The notes: generated from the sequence alone by a model not told the origin. 64,000 bases of DNA from Alphaproteobacteria bacterium UBA3612 (GCA_002375465.1 DFLT01000008.1:101687-165686), one strand, 5' to 3'. Counted from the first letter of the stretch, positions 47,975 to 56,320 are shown. Program-made: numbers and translations.

Positions 47975-48600
47975 GCGGATCGAACGGCTTCCATGAAGGC
48001 GGCGATTTTCGCCGGGGATTTCTGACCGGGGGCGTCTTCCACACCAGAGGAGGTGTCGACAAGGGGGGCGTTGGTCGCGGCAAGTGCCGCCGCCACATTA
48101 TCCGGCGTCAGACCGCCAGCCAGCCCCCACGGCATGGCCGGTGCCGCGTCTTTCAGAAGGGTCCAGTCAAACCGAACGCCGCGCCCGCCGGGGACGTTAG
48201 CATCCGCAGGTGGCTTGGCATCGAACAGGATCAGGTCGGCTGCGCCGTGATATTCGCGTGACGCGGCAATGTCGGCGCGCGATGAAATGCCGAGCGCGCG
48301 CCAGATTTCCCTGCCTGTACGCGCCTTCAATTCGGCGACCCGCGCCGGGCTTTCCCCGCCGTGAAGCTGTATCGCGTCCAACAGCGGCGCAGCGGCGTCG
48401 ATCAGTGAATCATCGGCGTCGACGAACAGTCCGACGCGACGTAGCCCCTGTGCCTGGACGGAAAGATCGCGGGCAGCAGACAGGTCGAGATTGCGCGGGC
48501 TTTTCGCGAAGAACACAAAACCGATGTGGCTGGCGCCTGCGTTTCGCGCAGCGGCGAGCGCCTGTGGATCACAGATGCCACAAATCTTTACCTGTGTCAT
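47971..48600 (-). CDS. trpF: Phosphoribosylanthranilate isomerase
   Basis: A 209-residue TIM-barrel enzyme of tryptophan synthesis. The catalytic cysteine is Cys7 in VKICGICDP, and FVFFAKSPRN carries the conserved substrate-binding stretch. The C-terminal GGLTPDNV segment binds phosphate. It is coupled to pyrF (upstream) and trpB (downstream) by ATGA overlaps. Confidence 0.96.
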   Translation of the reverse strand: MTQVKICGICDPQALAAARNAGASHIGFVFFAKSPRNLDLSAARDLSVQAQGLRRVGLFVDADDSLIDAAAPLLDAIQLHGGESPARVAELKARTGREIWRALGISSRADIAASREYHGAADLILFDAKPPADANVPGGRGVRFDWTLLKDAAPAMPWGLAGGLTPDNVAAALAATNAPLVDTSSGVEDAPGQKSPAKIAAFMEAVRSA

Positions 48601-49283
48601 CGCAGGGAGGCGGCGATAGTGCTGGCCGCCGATGCCGGGTCGGTCGCCTGCGTAATGGGACGGCCGATCACCAAAACGCCGGCACCCGCCGCCATTGCCT
48701 GATCCGGGGTGAGCGTACGCTTCTGGTCGCCGGCGTCGCTACCGACGGGGCGGATGCCGGGTACCACGAAAAGTCCATCCGGCCAGTCGCGTCGCCGCTC
48801 CGCAACCTCCTGTGGAGAACAGACGATACCGTCCAGGCCGCTATCGCGTGCCAAGGCCGCCAGGCGCGCCACCTGCGACGCGCTGGTCCCGGTAACGCCA
48901 ATATCGTCAAGGTCCTGGTCGTCGAGGCTGGTAAGGACGGTAACGCCGATCACCGCGGCATGATCGGGGGCGGCCTGCTTTGCTGCCTGCATCATGGCCC
49001 GTCCGCCCGCCGCATGGACGGTCAGTATATCGAAGTCCACATTGGCAAGCGCACGTATCCCACCCGCTACGGTATTTGGAATGTCGTGCAATTTCAGGTC
49101 GAGGAAGAGCCGTGCCTTCGGTGCTCGCGCCATGACCTCCGCGACGCCAGCGGCGCCGTGGCTGTTCCAGAATTCGAGCCCAAGTTTCAATCCGCCCACA
49201 TGTGGTGCCACCATACGGGCCAGATTGCAGGCGTGCGAAAGGTCGGCGGTGTCCACCGCGCAGAATATCGGATTGCCGCTCAT
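48597..49283 (-). CDS. pyrF: Orotidine-5'-phosphate decarboxylase
   Basis: A 228-residue pyrimidine enzyme making UMP. The catalytic DLKLHDIPNT stretch (62-71) holds the Asp-Lys-Asp residues, and VVPGIRP is the phosphate loop. ATG 49283 overlaps the lapA stop by 4 bases; the frame is open to 49403 but the extension lies in lapA. Placement of a pyrimidine gene within the trp run is unusual outside this group but functionally neutral. Confidence 0.96.
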   Translation of the reverse strand: MSGNPIFCAVDTADLSHACNLARMVAPHVGGLKLGLEFWNSHGAAGVAEVMARAPKARLFLDLKLHDIPNTVAGGIRALANVDFDILTVHAAGGRAMMQAAKQAAPDHAAVIGVTVLTSLDDQDLDDIGVTGTSASQVARLAALARDSGLDGIVCSPQEVAERRRDWPDGLFVVPGIRPVGSDAGDQKRTLTPDQAMAAGAGVLVIGRPITQATDPASAASTIAASLR

Positions 49284-49594
49284 TGCGGCGAAAGCGGCGG
49301 CGTTGCGGTTTCGAGTCGGGGACCGGCTTCGCGTGACATGGCGGGTGTTTCGCGCGCCGCCAGCTCCGCCTCCAGCTTTCTGATCCTGCGTTCCCAGCGC
49401 CACCGGCTGATCGAATGCATCAGGCTAAGCGGCAGGGCACCGAGCAGAAGGGCAGCGATCATATATACCGCCAGCGGCCAGTTTGCCTCGTAACCACCAG
49501 GCAGCCACATGGAAACACGCCCGAAATTGTTCGACGCGAACCACGCGATGAACAGGCCGATGAGGACGTAGATGACGAGCGTGATAATGCGCAT
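49280..49594 (-). CDS. lapA: LapA-like (DUF1049) membrane protein
   Basis: A 104-residue protein with two N-terminal helices (about 3-22 and 40-62), followed by a basic and acidic helical cytoplasmic tail (RWRWERRIRKLEAELAAR), the LapA layout. In E. coli LapA/LapB (YciS/YciM) control lipopolysaccharide synthesis through LpxC. LapB is not adjacent here. Start ATG 49594. It is the first gene of the operon running to folC and the glycosylase, downstream of ihfB. Confidence 0.85.
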   Translation of the reverse strand: MRIITLVIYVLIGLFIAWFASNNFGRVSMWLPGGYEANWPLAVYMIAALLLGALPLSLMHSISRWRWERRIRKLEAELAARETPAMSREAGPRLETATPPLSPQ

Positions 49595-49641
49595 GACGTT
49601 GCGGATAGCATGGGATGCGGAGGGTGACCAGAGTCCGGGCA

Positions 49642-49667
49642 ATTCTGAAAAGACGCAATTTCAGAAT
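49642..49667. promoter_or_regulatory. Inverted repeat between ihfB and lapA
   Basis: ATTCTGAAA (49642-49650) and TTTCAGAAT (49659-49667) form a perfect 9-base-pair stem with an 8-base loop, 48 bases upstream of lapA. It may be an operator, an RNA stem or a terminator arm of ihfB. Confidence 0.4.
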
Positions 49668-49784
49668 GACAGGGCATAGAAAATGCGGTCCGCCATCAGG
49701 ATGCGCGGTGCGGAATTCCCGTCATAAAGGGTGACGAGACGAAAAGAGCGCTGGCGAGTTTGGCCCGGACTGCGTCCTCGGCGC

Positions 49785-50063
49785 TTAGGCGTTTAGGCGC
49801 TCACGCAGGTCCTTGCCAGCCTTGAAGTGGGGGACGCGTTTCGCCTCCACATCGACGGCGTCGCCGGTGCGGGGATTGCGGCCCGTTCGTGCATCGCGGG
49901 CACGGGTCGAAAAGGCTCCGAAACCGCGAAGCTCAACACGGCGCCCTTCGGCCAGCGCATCAATGATCGAGTCGAAAATCGTTCCAACGACTCGCTCGGC
50001 TTCCCGAGCGGTCAGATGAGGATGTGCGTCCGCCACGGCAGTGACTAGTTCCGAACGGATCAT
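49785..50063 (-). CDS. ihfB: Integration host factor subunit beta
   Basis: A 92-residue histone-like DNA-bending protein. The HU/IHF fold shows in IIDALAEGRRVELRGFGAFS and the DNA-wrapping RNPRTG arm (about 62-67) with the intercalating proline. Start ATG 50063 is preceded by AAGAGGGGG. It lies downstream of rpsA as in E. coli, but an intrinsic terminator and a candidate promoter separate it from rpsA. Confidence 0.96.
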   Translation of the reverse strand: MIRSELVTAVADAHPHLTAREAERVVGTIFDSIIDALAEGRRVELRGFGAFSTRARDARTGRNPRTGDAVDVEAKRVPHFKAGKDLRERLNA

Positions 50064-50107
50064 ATATTCCCCCTCTTGGAAAGGCACGTCAGCTAGGTTG
50101 GGCGCTC

Positions 50108-50136
50108 GCCATACTAACCTGCGTTACATTATTCAA
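50108..50136 (-). promoter_or_regulatory. Candidate promoter of ihfB
   Basis: On the minus strand TTGAAT (50136-50131) and TATGGC (50113-50108) are separated by 17 bases, 45 bases or more before the ihfB start. Its -35 directly abuts the T run of the rpsA terminator. Confidence 0.45.
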
Positions 50137-50178
50137 TAAAAAGCACGCTCCAATGGCGAAAACGCCGTTGGAACGTGC
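50136..50178 (-). terminator. Rho-independent terminator of rpsA
   Basis: On the minus strand a 16-pair stem (with one mismatch and one G-U pair) and a 4-base loop is followed by TTTTTATT. Arms are 50143-50158 and 50163-50178. Confidence 0.85.
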
Positions 50179-50206
50179 CCTTAGTCGAAATTAATGTATA
50201 TTCAAG

Positions 50207-51922
50207 TCAGGATTTGTCGGCATCCTTAGATTTTCCGAGCGCCTCGCCGAGAATGTCGCCCAGCGACGCTCCCGAATCGGACGAGCCATATTGCTTCACG
50301 GCTTCCTTTTCCTCGGTGATCTGCAGTGCCTTGATGCTGAGGTTCGGCTTCTTCGAACGGTCGAAGCCGGTTACCAGCGCATCGACCTTCTGACCGACCT
50401 GGTAGCGTTCCGGACGCTGTTCGTCGCGATCACGTGACAAGTCCGAACGACGAATGAAGCCGGTCGTCGCGCCGCCCTCGATGGAAACCTCGACGCCGCC
50501 ATCGCGAACATCGACGACTTCGCCGGTGACGGTGTCACCCTTCTTGACGCCGGACGCCACGGATACGCTGGACGCGCCCTCTTCGGCCTGGTCCATCTGC
50601 TTGATGCCGAGCGAGATGCGTTCCTTTTCGGCATCCACGTCGAGGACAACCGCCTTAACGGTCTCACCCTTGTGATGCAGGTCGAGCGCTTCCTCGCCGG
50701 ATACGCCCCAGGCAATGTCAGACATGTGGACCATGCCGTCCACATCGCCGTCCAGACCCACGAACAGACCGAACTCGGTGGTGTTCTTGACCTCGCCCTC
50801 GACGATCGATCCGACCGGATGCTTGTCGGCGAAATCTTCCCAGGGGTTGGAGATTGCCTGCTTCAGGCCCAGCGAAATACGACGCTTTTCTTCGTCGACC
50901 TCGATGACGATGACATCGACTTCCTGGCTGGTCGAAACGATCTTGCCCGGGTGAACGTTCTTCTTCGTCCAGGACATTTCGGACACGTGCACCAGACCCT
51001 CGATCCCGGCTTCCAGCTCCACGAAGGCGCCATAGTCGGTGATGTTGGTGACGCGGCCCGTCGCTTTCTGGCCGATCTGATACTTCGCCGCGACGCCATC
51101 CCAGGGGTCGGCCTCCAGTTGCTTCATGCCGAGCGAGATGCGCTGCGTTTCGCGGTTGATGCGGATGATCTGCACCTTCACCTTGTCGCCGATATTGACG
51201 ATTTCGGAGGGGTGGCCGACGCGCTTGTAGCTCATGTCCGTGACGTGCAGCAGGCCATCGATTCCGCCCAGGTCCACAAAGGCGCCATAGTCGGTGATGT
51301 TCTTCACATCGCCCTCGACCACCTGACCCTCGGTCAGGGACTGGATCAGGTCGGAACGCTGCTCCATGCGCGTCTCTTCCAGGATCGCGCGGCGGGAAAC
51401 GACGATATTGCCACGCTTCCGGTCCATTTTCAGGATCTGGAAAGGCTGCGGCATGCCCATCAGCGGGCCGACGTCGCGCACGGGGCGCACGTCTACCTGG
51501 CTGCCGGGCAGGAAGGCGACGGCGCCGCCCAGATCGACGGTGAAGCCACCCTTCACGCGGCCGAAGATCGTGCCTTCGACGCGGGCGGTGTCGTCATATT
51601 CAGTTTCCAGGCGGTCCCATGCTGCCTCTCGGCGGGCGCGGTCGCGGCTGAGCATTGCCTCGCCATGAGCGTTCTCGACGCGATCGACAAAGACTTCGAC
51701 TTCGTCACCGACGGACAAATCCGCCTTTTGACCGGGGGCTGCGAATTCGCGGAGCGCGATGCGCCCTTCCGATTTCAGTCCGACATCGACGATCGCCATG
51801 TCGTTTTCGATGGCGGTCACGGTTCCGGTAACGACGCGGCCCTCGAAGGTTTCCGAGCCACCGAGGCTCTCTTCGAGCATGGAGGCGAAATCGTCACGTG
51901 TAGGCGCTGCTGCTGTAGCCAT
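50207..51922 (-). CDS. rpsA: 30S ribosomal protein S1
   Basis: A 571-residue RNA-binding ribosomal protein with six S1 domains; the internal repeats GDVKNITDYGAFVDLGGIDGLLHVTDMSY, GRVTNITDYGAFVEL and GEVKNTTEFGLFVGL-type segments are easily aligned (each shown here in part). It recruits mRNAs to the small subunit. It has AAGGATTATC upstream and a leader of about 185 bases after the candidate promoter, with a hairpin. The cmk-rpsA-ihfB order is conserved in proteobacteria. Confidence 0.98.
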   Translation of the reverse strand: MATAAAPTRDDFASMLEESLGGSETFEGRVVTGTVTAIENDMAIVDVGLKSEGRIALREFAAPGQKADLSVGDEVEVFVDRVENAHGEAMLSRDRARREAAWDRLETEYDDTARVEGTIFGRVKGGFTVDLGGAVAFLPGSQVDVRPVRDVGPLMGMPQPFQILKMDRKRGNIVVSRRAILEETRMEQRSDLIQSLTEGQVVEGDVKNITDYGAFVDLGGIDGLLHVTDMSYKRVGHPSEIVNIGDKVKVQIIRINRETQRISLGMKQLEADPWDGVAAKYQIGQKATGRVTNITDYGAFVELEAGIEGLVHVSEMSWTKKNVHPGKIVSTSQEVDVIVIEVDEEKRRISLGLKQAISNPWEDFADKHPVGSIVEGEVKNTTEFGLFVGLDGDVDGMVHMSDIAWGVSGEEALDLHHKGETVKAVVLDVDAEKERISLGIKQMDQAEEGASSVSVASGVKKGDTVTGEVVDVRDGGVEVSIEGGATTGFIRRSDLSRDRDEQRPERYQVGQKVDALVTGFDRSKKPNLSIKALQITEEKEAVKQYGSSDSGASLGDILGEALGKSKDADKS

Positions 51923-52025
51923 AAAGTTCTGATAATCCTTATATTCGTCTATTCATGCCGACCGGTTGGTTCCGGTGGTCTGGAGCGGAATTGCCCCTGT
52001 CGTTGAATGACCCGCCACAGGCAAA

Positions 52026-52059
52026 GCGGGCGGTTTCGGGGAGTGTCCCCGCCGCCCGC
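52026..52059 (-). promoter_or_regulatory. GC-rich hairpin in the rpsA leader
   Basis: Arms GCGGGCGG plus CGGGG (with a 3-base internal bulge) pair with CCCCG plus CCGCCCGC around a 5-base loop. It lies about 100 bases upstream of the rpsA start and about 50 bases downstream of its candidate promoter. Only TTT follows on the minus strand, so attenuation or autoregulation is as likely as termination. Confidence 0.5.
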
Positions 52060-52114
52060 TCATCATGAGGCTGGTGCCGGATGCCGCACTTTGGCCACAT
52101 CGGAAGGCGCGTGC

Positions 52115-52143
52115 CTAATAGAGGAATTGTGGCGAAATTGCAA
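52115..52143 (-). promoter_or_regulatory. Candidate sigma-70 promoter of rpsA
   Basis: On the minus strand TTGCAA (52143-52138) and TATTAG (52120-52115) are separated by exactly 17 bases, just after the cmk stop codon. This is one of the best -35/-10 matches seen in the window. Confidence 0.55.
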
Positions 52144-52155
52144 GCTGCAAGGCGG

Positions 52156-52791
52156 TCAGCCGATTGCCTTGTCGACGGCGGCGATGGCGGCCGCAATCGC
52201 GTCCTCGATACCAAGGCCGGTGGTGTCGATCACCACCGCATCCGGGGCGACTTTCAGCGGCGCCGACGCGCGGCTGGAATCGCGGGCATCGCGCGCTTCT
52301 AGATCCGCGAGAATCGCCGCCTGATCGCTCGGCTCTCCGCGTCCGGTCAACTCCAGGGTACGCCGCCGCGCGCGCTCTGCGACATCGGCCGTGACGAACA
52401 GCTTTGCCGTCGCATCGGGCGCGATGACCGTGCCGACATCGCGGCCGTCCAGCACGGCACCGCCGGGCTGGGCCGCGAAATGCCTTTGCCGTTGCAGCAA
52501 TGCTGCGCGAACTTCTGGATGCGCAGACACGACCGATGCCAGCGCGCCCGCCTGTCGGGATCGGAGTTGTGGATCGGCAAGCAGGCTGTCCGGGAAATTT
52601 TCGGCGAGCGCGGCCGCTCTCCCGGCGTTGGCAGGGTCGCAACCATCCGCAATCACCGCCACTGCAACCGCACGATAGAGGGCGCCTGTGTCCAGATGCG
52701 GCAGGCTGTAATGACGCGCCAATGCCTTCGCGATCGTTCCCTTGCCCGATGCTGCGGGTCCGTCGACGGCGATGATAAGCGATGCCGTCAT
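52156..52791 (-). CDS. cmk: Cytidylate kinase
   Basis: A 211-residue nucleoside monophosphate kinase phosphorylating CMP and dCMP. The P-loop is GPAASGKGT (11-19), and DGRDVGTVIAPDA is the conserved NMP-binding stretch. Typical neighbours aroA and rpsA are on both sides, but wecB lies between aroA and cmk on the opposite strand. The cmk and wecB starts are only about 50 bases apart, so their promoters must overlap. Confidence 0.96.
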   Translation of the reverse strand: MTASLIIAVDGPAASGKGTIAKALARHYSLPHLDTGALYRAVAVAVIADGCDPANAGRAAALAENFPDSLLADPQLRSRQAGALASVVSAHPEVRAALLQRQRHFAAQPGGAVLDGRDVGTVIAPDATAKLFVTADVAERARRRTLELTGRGEPSDQAAILADLEARDARDSSRASAPLKVAPDAVVIDTTGLGIEDAIAAAIAAVDKAIG

Positions 52792-52841
52792 CCGGCGCGA
52801 ACGTCTGTACGATCCATCCTTGACCGCCTAGGCTGGTGCTG

Positions 52842-54002
52842 ATGCCGCTTCAAGGACTTGCGTACCTCGAGACGCGGAGTATCGAGGCATGGGCCAAGTC
52901 CGAGGGCAGGGGAGCGATCCGCATCGCCGATTTTCTGATTGTCGTGGGCACGCGGCCGGAAGCGATAAAGCTTGCGCCCGTTCTGTTCGCCCTGCGCCAT
53001 GCCGGCGCGACCGTCGTCATGGCGACGACGGGGCAGCATCCCGATCTGCTGCCGCCAACCCTGGCGGCATTCGATATTCTCGACGTGGAATTCCCGCTAA
53101 CTCCGCCGCGGGCGGATTCCTTTCGCCCGCTGGATACCGTGTCGCAACTGCAGCGGGCGATCAGGGAAAGTTCGGCGGCATCGGTTATCGTGCAGGGCGA
53201 CACGGCGAGCGCCCTTGCAGGCTCCATCGCAGCAAGCATCGAAGGTGTGCCGCTACATCATGTAGAGGCGGGGCTGCGCAGCCATGACTGGCTGAACCCG
53301 TATCCCGAGGAGTTCCATCGCGTTCTGATCTCCCGTTTGGCCACCATGCACTTCGCGCCCACTCACACAGCCAAATCTGCGCTGATTCGAGAGGGGCGCG
53401 CACAGCAATATGTGCATATGGTCGGCAATACCGTTGTCGATGCCCTGCGCCTTATTCTGTCGGACCCTGGTGCAGGCCTGCCCGATGGGATCGACCCCGC
53501 CCGGCGCCTGGTGATCCTGACCGCACATAGGGGGGAGAGCGCGGGGGCACCCATGCGGAATATTCTGGGGGCGGCGGAGCGGATCGCAGCCCGAAATGAC
53601 GTTCAACTGATCTACCCCGTGCATCCGCGCACGTCGGCGAAAGAGCTTGCTTCGCTTTCGCACGCAGGGCCCGTCGAACTGGTCGAGCCGCTCGCTTATC
53701 GCGACTTCATCCCGCTGCTGCGGGCTGCCGATCTGGTCATCACCGATTCGGGAGGCATTCAGGAAGAAGCAGCGGTGCTGGGAACGCCGCTTCTTTGTGT
53801 GCGCAAGACAACCGAACGACCGGAGGCGCTGCAAGGTCGCTGCTCTCGCCTCGTTGGGACGGAAAAGAACGCGATCGTTGCGGCGGCAGAGGAGCTTTTG
53901 GATCAGGGCCCCGACCGGGTAGGGTCGCTGGCATTCGGGGATGGCCACGCGGCGGCGCGGATCGCCGATGTGCTTACCCGTCCGGGCATTTCAGCATATT
54001 AA
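52842..54002 (+). CDS. wecB: UDP-N-acetylglucosamine 2-epimerase (non-hydrolysing)
   Basis: A 386-residue GT-B-fold enzyme interconverting UDP-GlcNAc and UDP-ManNAc, the donor for many surface glycans. Motifs are GTRPEAIK (about 36-43), HHVEAGLRS with its catalytic Glu, NPYPEEFHR, TAHRGES (most relatives have HRREN, so Asn is replaced by Ser), and the UDP-binding DSGGIQEEA. An N-terminal extension of about 28 residues precedes the usual start. ATG 52842 is used because no later start codon exists before the first strand; GTG 52836 is possible. Its GC is like the core genome. Confidence 0.9.
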   Translation: MPLQGLAYLETRSIEAWAKSEGRGAIRIADFLIVVGTRPEAIKLAPVLFALRHAGATVVMATTGQHPDLLPPTLAAFDILDVEFPLTPPRADSFRPLDTVSQLQRAIRESSAASVIVQGDTASALAGSIAASIEGVPLHHVEAGLRSHDWLNPYPEEFHRVLISRLATMHFAPTHTAKSALIREGRAQQYVHMVGNTVVDALRLILSDPGAGLPDGIDPARRLVILTAHRGESAGAPMRNILGAAERIAARNDVQLIYPVHPRTSAKELASLSHAGPVELVEPLAYRDFIPLLRAADLVITDSGGIQEEAAVLGTPLLCVRKTTERPEALQGRCSRLVGTEKNAIVAAAEELLDQGPDRVGSLAFGDGHAAARIADVLTRPGISAY

Positions 54003-54074
54003 CCATCTTTATGGATGGTGCGACGTTTACACTTTGTTAAGGATGTCAAAAGTGACAAATGGAGGCACGATTCC

Positions 54075-54227
54075 ATGTTCGCCTATGCGATCCGCAGACC
54101 GGCATTCGGCCGACGCATCGCCGCAAATGCCCTTCGGACGGCCCGGTCGGAAATATCGTCCGACCTGAGGACCTTCACGCTGACCTATCTTGGCACGACG
54201 GCGTTTCTGCTAACTTTCCTGCTGTGA
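54075..54227 (+). CDS. 50-residue predicted membrane peptide
   Basis: A short gene with a good Shine-Dalgarno (TGGAGG about 9 bases before ATG 54075). The product has a basic N-terminal half (RRPAFGRRIAANALRTARSE) and a hydrophobic C-terminal helix (FTLTYLGTTAFLLTFLL), so it is probably a tail-anchored inner-membrane peptide. The 3' end overlaps the convergent aroA end by 18 bases. Function unknown. Confidence 0.55.
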   Translation: MFAYAIRRPAFGRRIAANALRTARSEISSDLRTFTLTYLGTTAFLLTFLL

Positions 54228-55553
54228 AGCGCCCAAGGTGCACAGCAGCTCCACGAAACCCGGAAAACTGGTGTCGACAGGCCGCGCATCGTCGACAATG
54301 ATCGGTCGCGCCGCATTCAGGCCCAGGATTGCGAAGCTCATGGCGATCCTGTGATCGAGATGGCTGGCGACGGTGGCGCCACCCACCACCGGCGCGCCGC
54401 CCGATCCGGTAATGACGATCCCGTCGCTTAGCAGCCGCACGGGGACCCCACATGCCGCCAGCCCCTCCGCCATCACGGCAAGGCGGTCGGATTCCTTTAC
54501 CCGTAATTCTTCCAGGCCGCGCATTTCGGTTTCGCCTTCGGCAAAGGCGGCCGCAACCATCAGGATCGGATATTCGTCGATCATCAGCGGCGCAAGCACG
54601 GCGGGAATGGACGTGCCGACCAGCGGACCGGCGCGGACGCCTATGTCGCCCACAGGCTCGCTGCCGGCGGGTTTCCCTTCGCGAATGTCGATCTTGGCGC
54701 CCAACAGGCGCAGCGCGTCGATCAGGCCGGTGCGCGTAGGATTCAGGCCGACGCCGGTGACCTCGATCTCGCTGCCCGGAACGATCAGCGCCGCGACGAG
54801 CGGGAAGGCCGCTGACGAAATGTCGCCGGGCACGATGATATTCATAGGAAGCAGATTGGCCTGGCCATGCAGGCAAATCTGCTTGCCCTCGCCGGTCTGC
54901 CGAATCGACAGCTTCGCCCCGAACGCTTCAAGCATGCGTTCCGAATGATCGCGTGTGACGGTCGGTTCGCGGACGATCATGTCGCCCGGGGTATTGAGAC
55001 CTGCGAGCAGAACCGCCGACTTCACCTGCGCGGACGCGACAGGCAGCGTATAATCGATAGGCAGCGGCTGTTCCGTCCCGGTCATCGTCAGCGGCAGGCG
55101 CCCCTCCCGCGAAACGAATCGTGCACCGATGCGCGTCAGCGGCTCGACCACCCGCCCCATAGGCCGCTTCTGCAGCGATCCGTCGCCGATAAAGGTGGCG
55201 GTCAGGGGATGGCTGGCCAACAGGCCCATGAACAGACGCGCTGAGGTTCCCGAATTGCCCAGGTCGAGAACGCTTTCCGGCTCCAGCAGGCCGCCGACCC
55301 CGACGCCGTCGACTGTCCATATATCGTCCTTCTGCGCTACAAGGGCGCCCATGGCCTGCAGGGCGGCGGCCGTCGCGCGCACGTCCTCTCCTTCCAGAAG
55401 GCCGGACACCGTGGTGCGTCCGACGGCGAGCGCCCCCAGCATCAGCGAACGATGCGAAATCGACTTGTCGCCGGGGACCTTGACGTTGCCGGAAAGCGGT
55501 CCTTCGGCCCGCAGTGAAAGTGGCCGTGCAGCGCCTTCGGATTGCTCTGACAT
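54210..55553 (-). CDS. aroA: 3-phosphoshikimate 1-carboxyvinyltransferase (EPSP synthase)
   Basis: A 447-residue enzyme joining shikimate-3-phosphate and phosphoenolpyruvate. Conserved stretches are VPGDKSISHRS, LGNSGTSARLF, the RKESD-type VKESDRLA and DHRIAMS near the end. The start ATG 55553 has AAGGGG upstream, although the frame is open to 55679. The length and the LGNSGTSARLFMGLLASH segment suggest the class II-like alphaproteobacterial type; glyphosate sensitivity cannot be predicted with confidence. It is divergent from the TIGR02300 gene. Confidence 0.96.
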   Translation of the reverse strand: MSEQSEGAARPLSLRAEGPLSGNVKVPGDKSISHRSLMLGALAVGRTTVSGLLEGEDVRATAAALQAMGALVAQKDDIWTVDGVGVGGLLEPESVLDLGNSGTSARLFMGLLASHPLTATFIGDGSLQKRPMGRVVEPLTRIGARFVSREGRLPLTMTGTEQPLPIDYTLPVASAQVKSAVLLAGLNTPGDMIVREPTVTRDHSERMLEAFGAKLSIRQTGEGKQICLHGQANLLPMNIIVPGDISSAAFPLVAALIVPGSEIEVTGVGLNPTRTGLIDALRLLGAKIDIREGKPAGSEPVGDIGVRAGPLVGTSIPAVLAPLMIDEYPILMVAAAFAEGETEMRGLEELRVKESDRLAVMAEGLAACGVPVRLLSDGIVITGSGGAPVVGGATVASHLDHRIAMSFAILGLNAARPIIVDDARPVDTSFPGFVELLCTLGASQQES

Positions 55554-55697
55554 GAATACCCCTTGAAACCGGCGCCGTGCAGGCGCATTTCGGCGGGGCT
55601 TTGACAGTGCGTTCGGAGCGTGGCAAGCGCCCGCCGCAAGAGGCGGCAGGCGGCGAGTCGACAGTCCGCCCGCACGCACCCAATCAGGAGACCGAAA

Positions 55698-56033
55698 TTG
55701 GCAGCCGCAGCAAAGGCGGACCTTGGTACCAAACGTACCTGTCCCGAATGCAATACCCGTTTTTACGATTTGGGCGAGGATAGCCCCGTCACCTGCATCG
55801 AATGCGGAGAGGCGTGGGAGCCTGAACCCGTTCTGAAATCGAAGCAGCCTCTGCCCTTCGACACCGCCAAGACCTCAAAGGAAAAGGCGGCCGAGGAAGA
55901 TCTGGACGAAGAAGATCTGGACATTGACGAGGACGACGAGGGCAGCCCCGACGACGAGAACGACCTGGGCGGCGACGAGGACCTGACCGAGGTCGCGAAG
56001 TCCAAGGGCGACGACGAGCAGCCCGACACCTGA
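55698..56033 (+). CDS. TIGR02300 (FYDLN-type) acidic zinc-ribbon protein
   Basis: A 111-residue protein with an N-terminal zinc-ribbon-like region (LGTKRTCPEC, then the family motif as FYDLG and VTCIECGE) followed by a very acidic tail with Asp/Glu runs (about 60-100). The start is TTG 55698 with a perfect AGGAGA seven bases upstream; the frame is open to 55620. The family is widespread in alphaproteobacteria and uncharacterised. Here the last motif residue is Gly rather than Asn. Confidence 0.88.
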   Translation: MAAAAKADLGTKRTCPECNTRFYDLGEDSPVTCIECGEAWEPEPVLKSKQPLPFDTAKTSKEKAAEEDLDEEDLDIDEDDEGSPDDENDLGGDEDLTEVAKSKGDDEQPDT

Positions 56034-56042
56034 CATCAGCAG

Positions 56043-56066
56043 TCGCCGGGGTCATGGCCCCGGCGA
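56043..56066 (+). terminator. Hairpin after the TIGR02300 gene
   Basis: A perfect 9-base-pair stem TCGCCGGGG/CCCCGGCGA with a 6-base loop lies 10 bases after the stop codon. It lacks a T run, so the terminator call is moderate. A second 7-base-pair hairpin follows at 56077-56095. Confidence 0.5.
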
Positions 56067-56084
56067 CAAAGTTTCACGTCGTGC

Positions 56085-56113
56085 TTGTCACGACGCGCGG
56101 GCGGCGATATGTG
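56085..56113 (+). promoter_or_regulatory. Candidate promoter of tRNA-Ala
   Basis: TTGTCA (56085-56090), 17 bases, then TATGTG (56108-56113), about 44 bases before the mature tRNA start. Confidence 0.4.
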
Positions 56114-56156
56114 CCCGCCCCTAGCCACCGTTCCTCAAGAGGTGGTGACGACATTC

Positions 56157-56232
56157 GGGGCCGTAGCTCAGCTGGGAGAGCGCTACACTGGCAGTGTAGA
56201 GGTCAGGGGTTCGATCCCCCTCGGCTCCACCA
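56157..56232 (+). tRNA. tRNA-Ala (anticodon GGC)
   Basis: A 76-base cloverleaf with encoded CCA. The acceptor arms GGGGCCG and CGGCTCC pair with one G-T wobble. The D arm contains AGCTCAGCTGGGAGAGC, the anticodon stem CTACA/TGTAG closes the loop CTGGCAG with anticodon GGC, and the T arm has GGTTCGATCCC. It marks the left edge of the low-GC glycan cluster. Confidence 0.97.
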
Positions 56233-56320
56233 ATTTCTAATAAATCAGAAGTTTTTCCTTCGTGAATAGCTTCTGCTCCATTTCCAGCCATAGGCGAAAT
56301 CTTCCTGATATGCTAAGGAT

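Noticed and set aside
50672..52006. 444-residue open frame on the plus strand
   Set aside because: Antisense shadow of rpsA.
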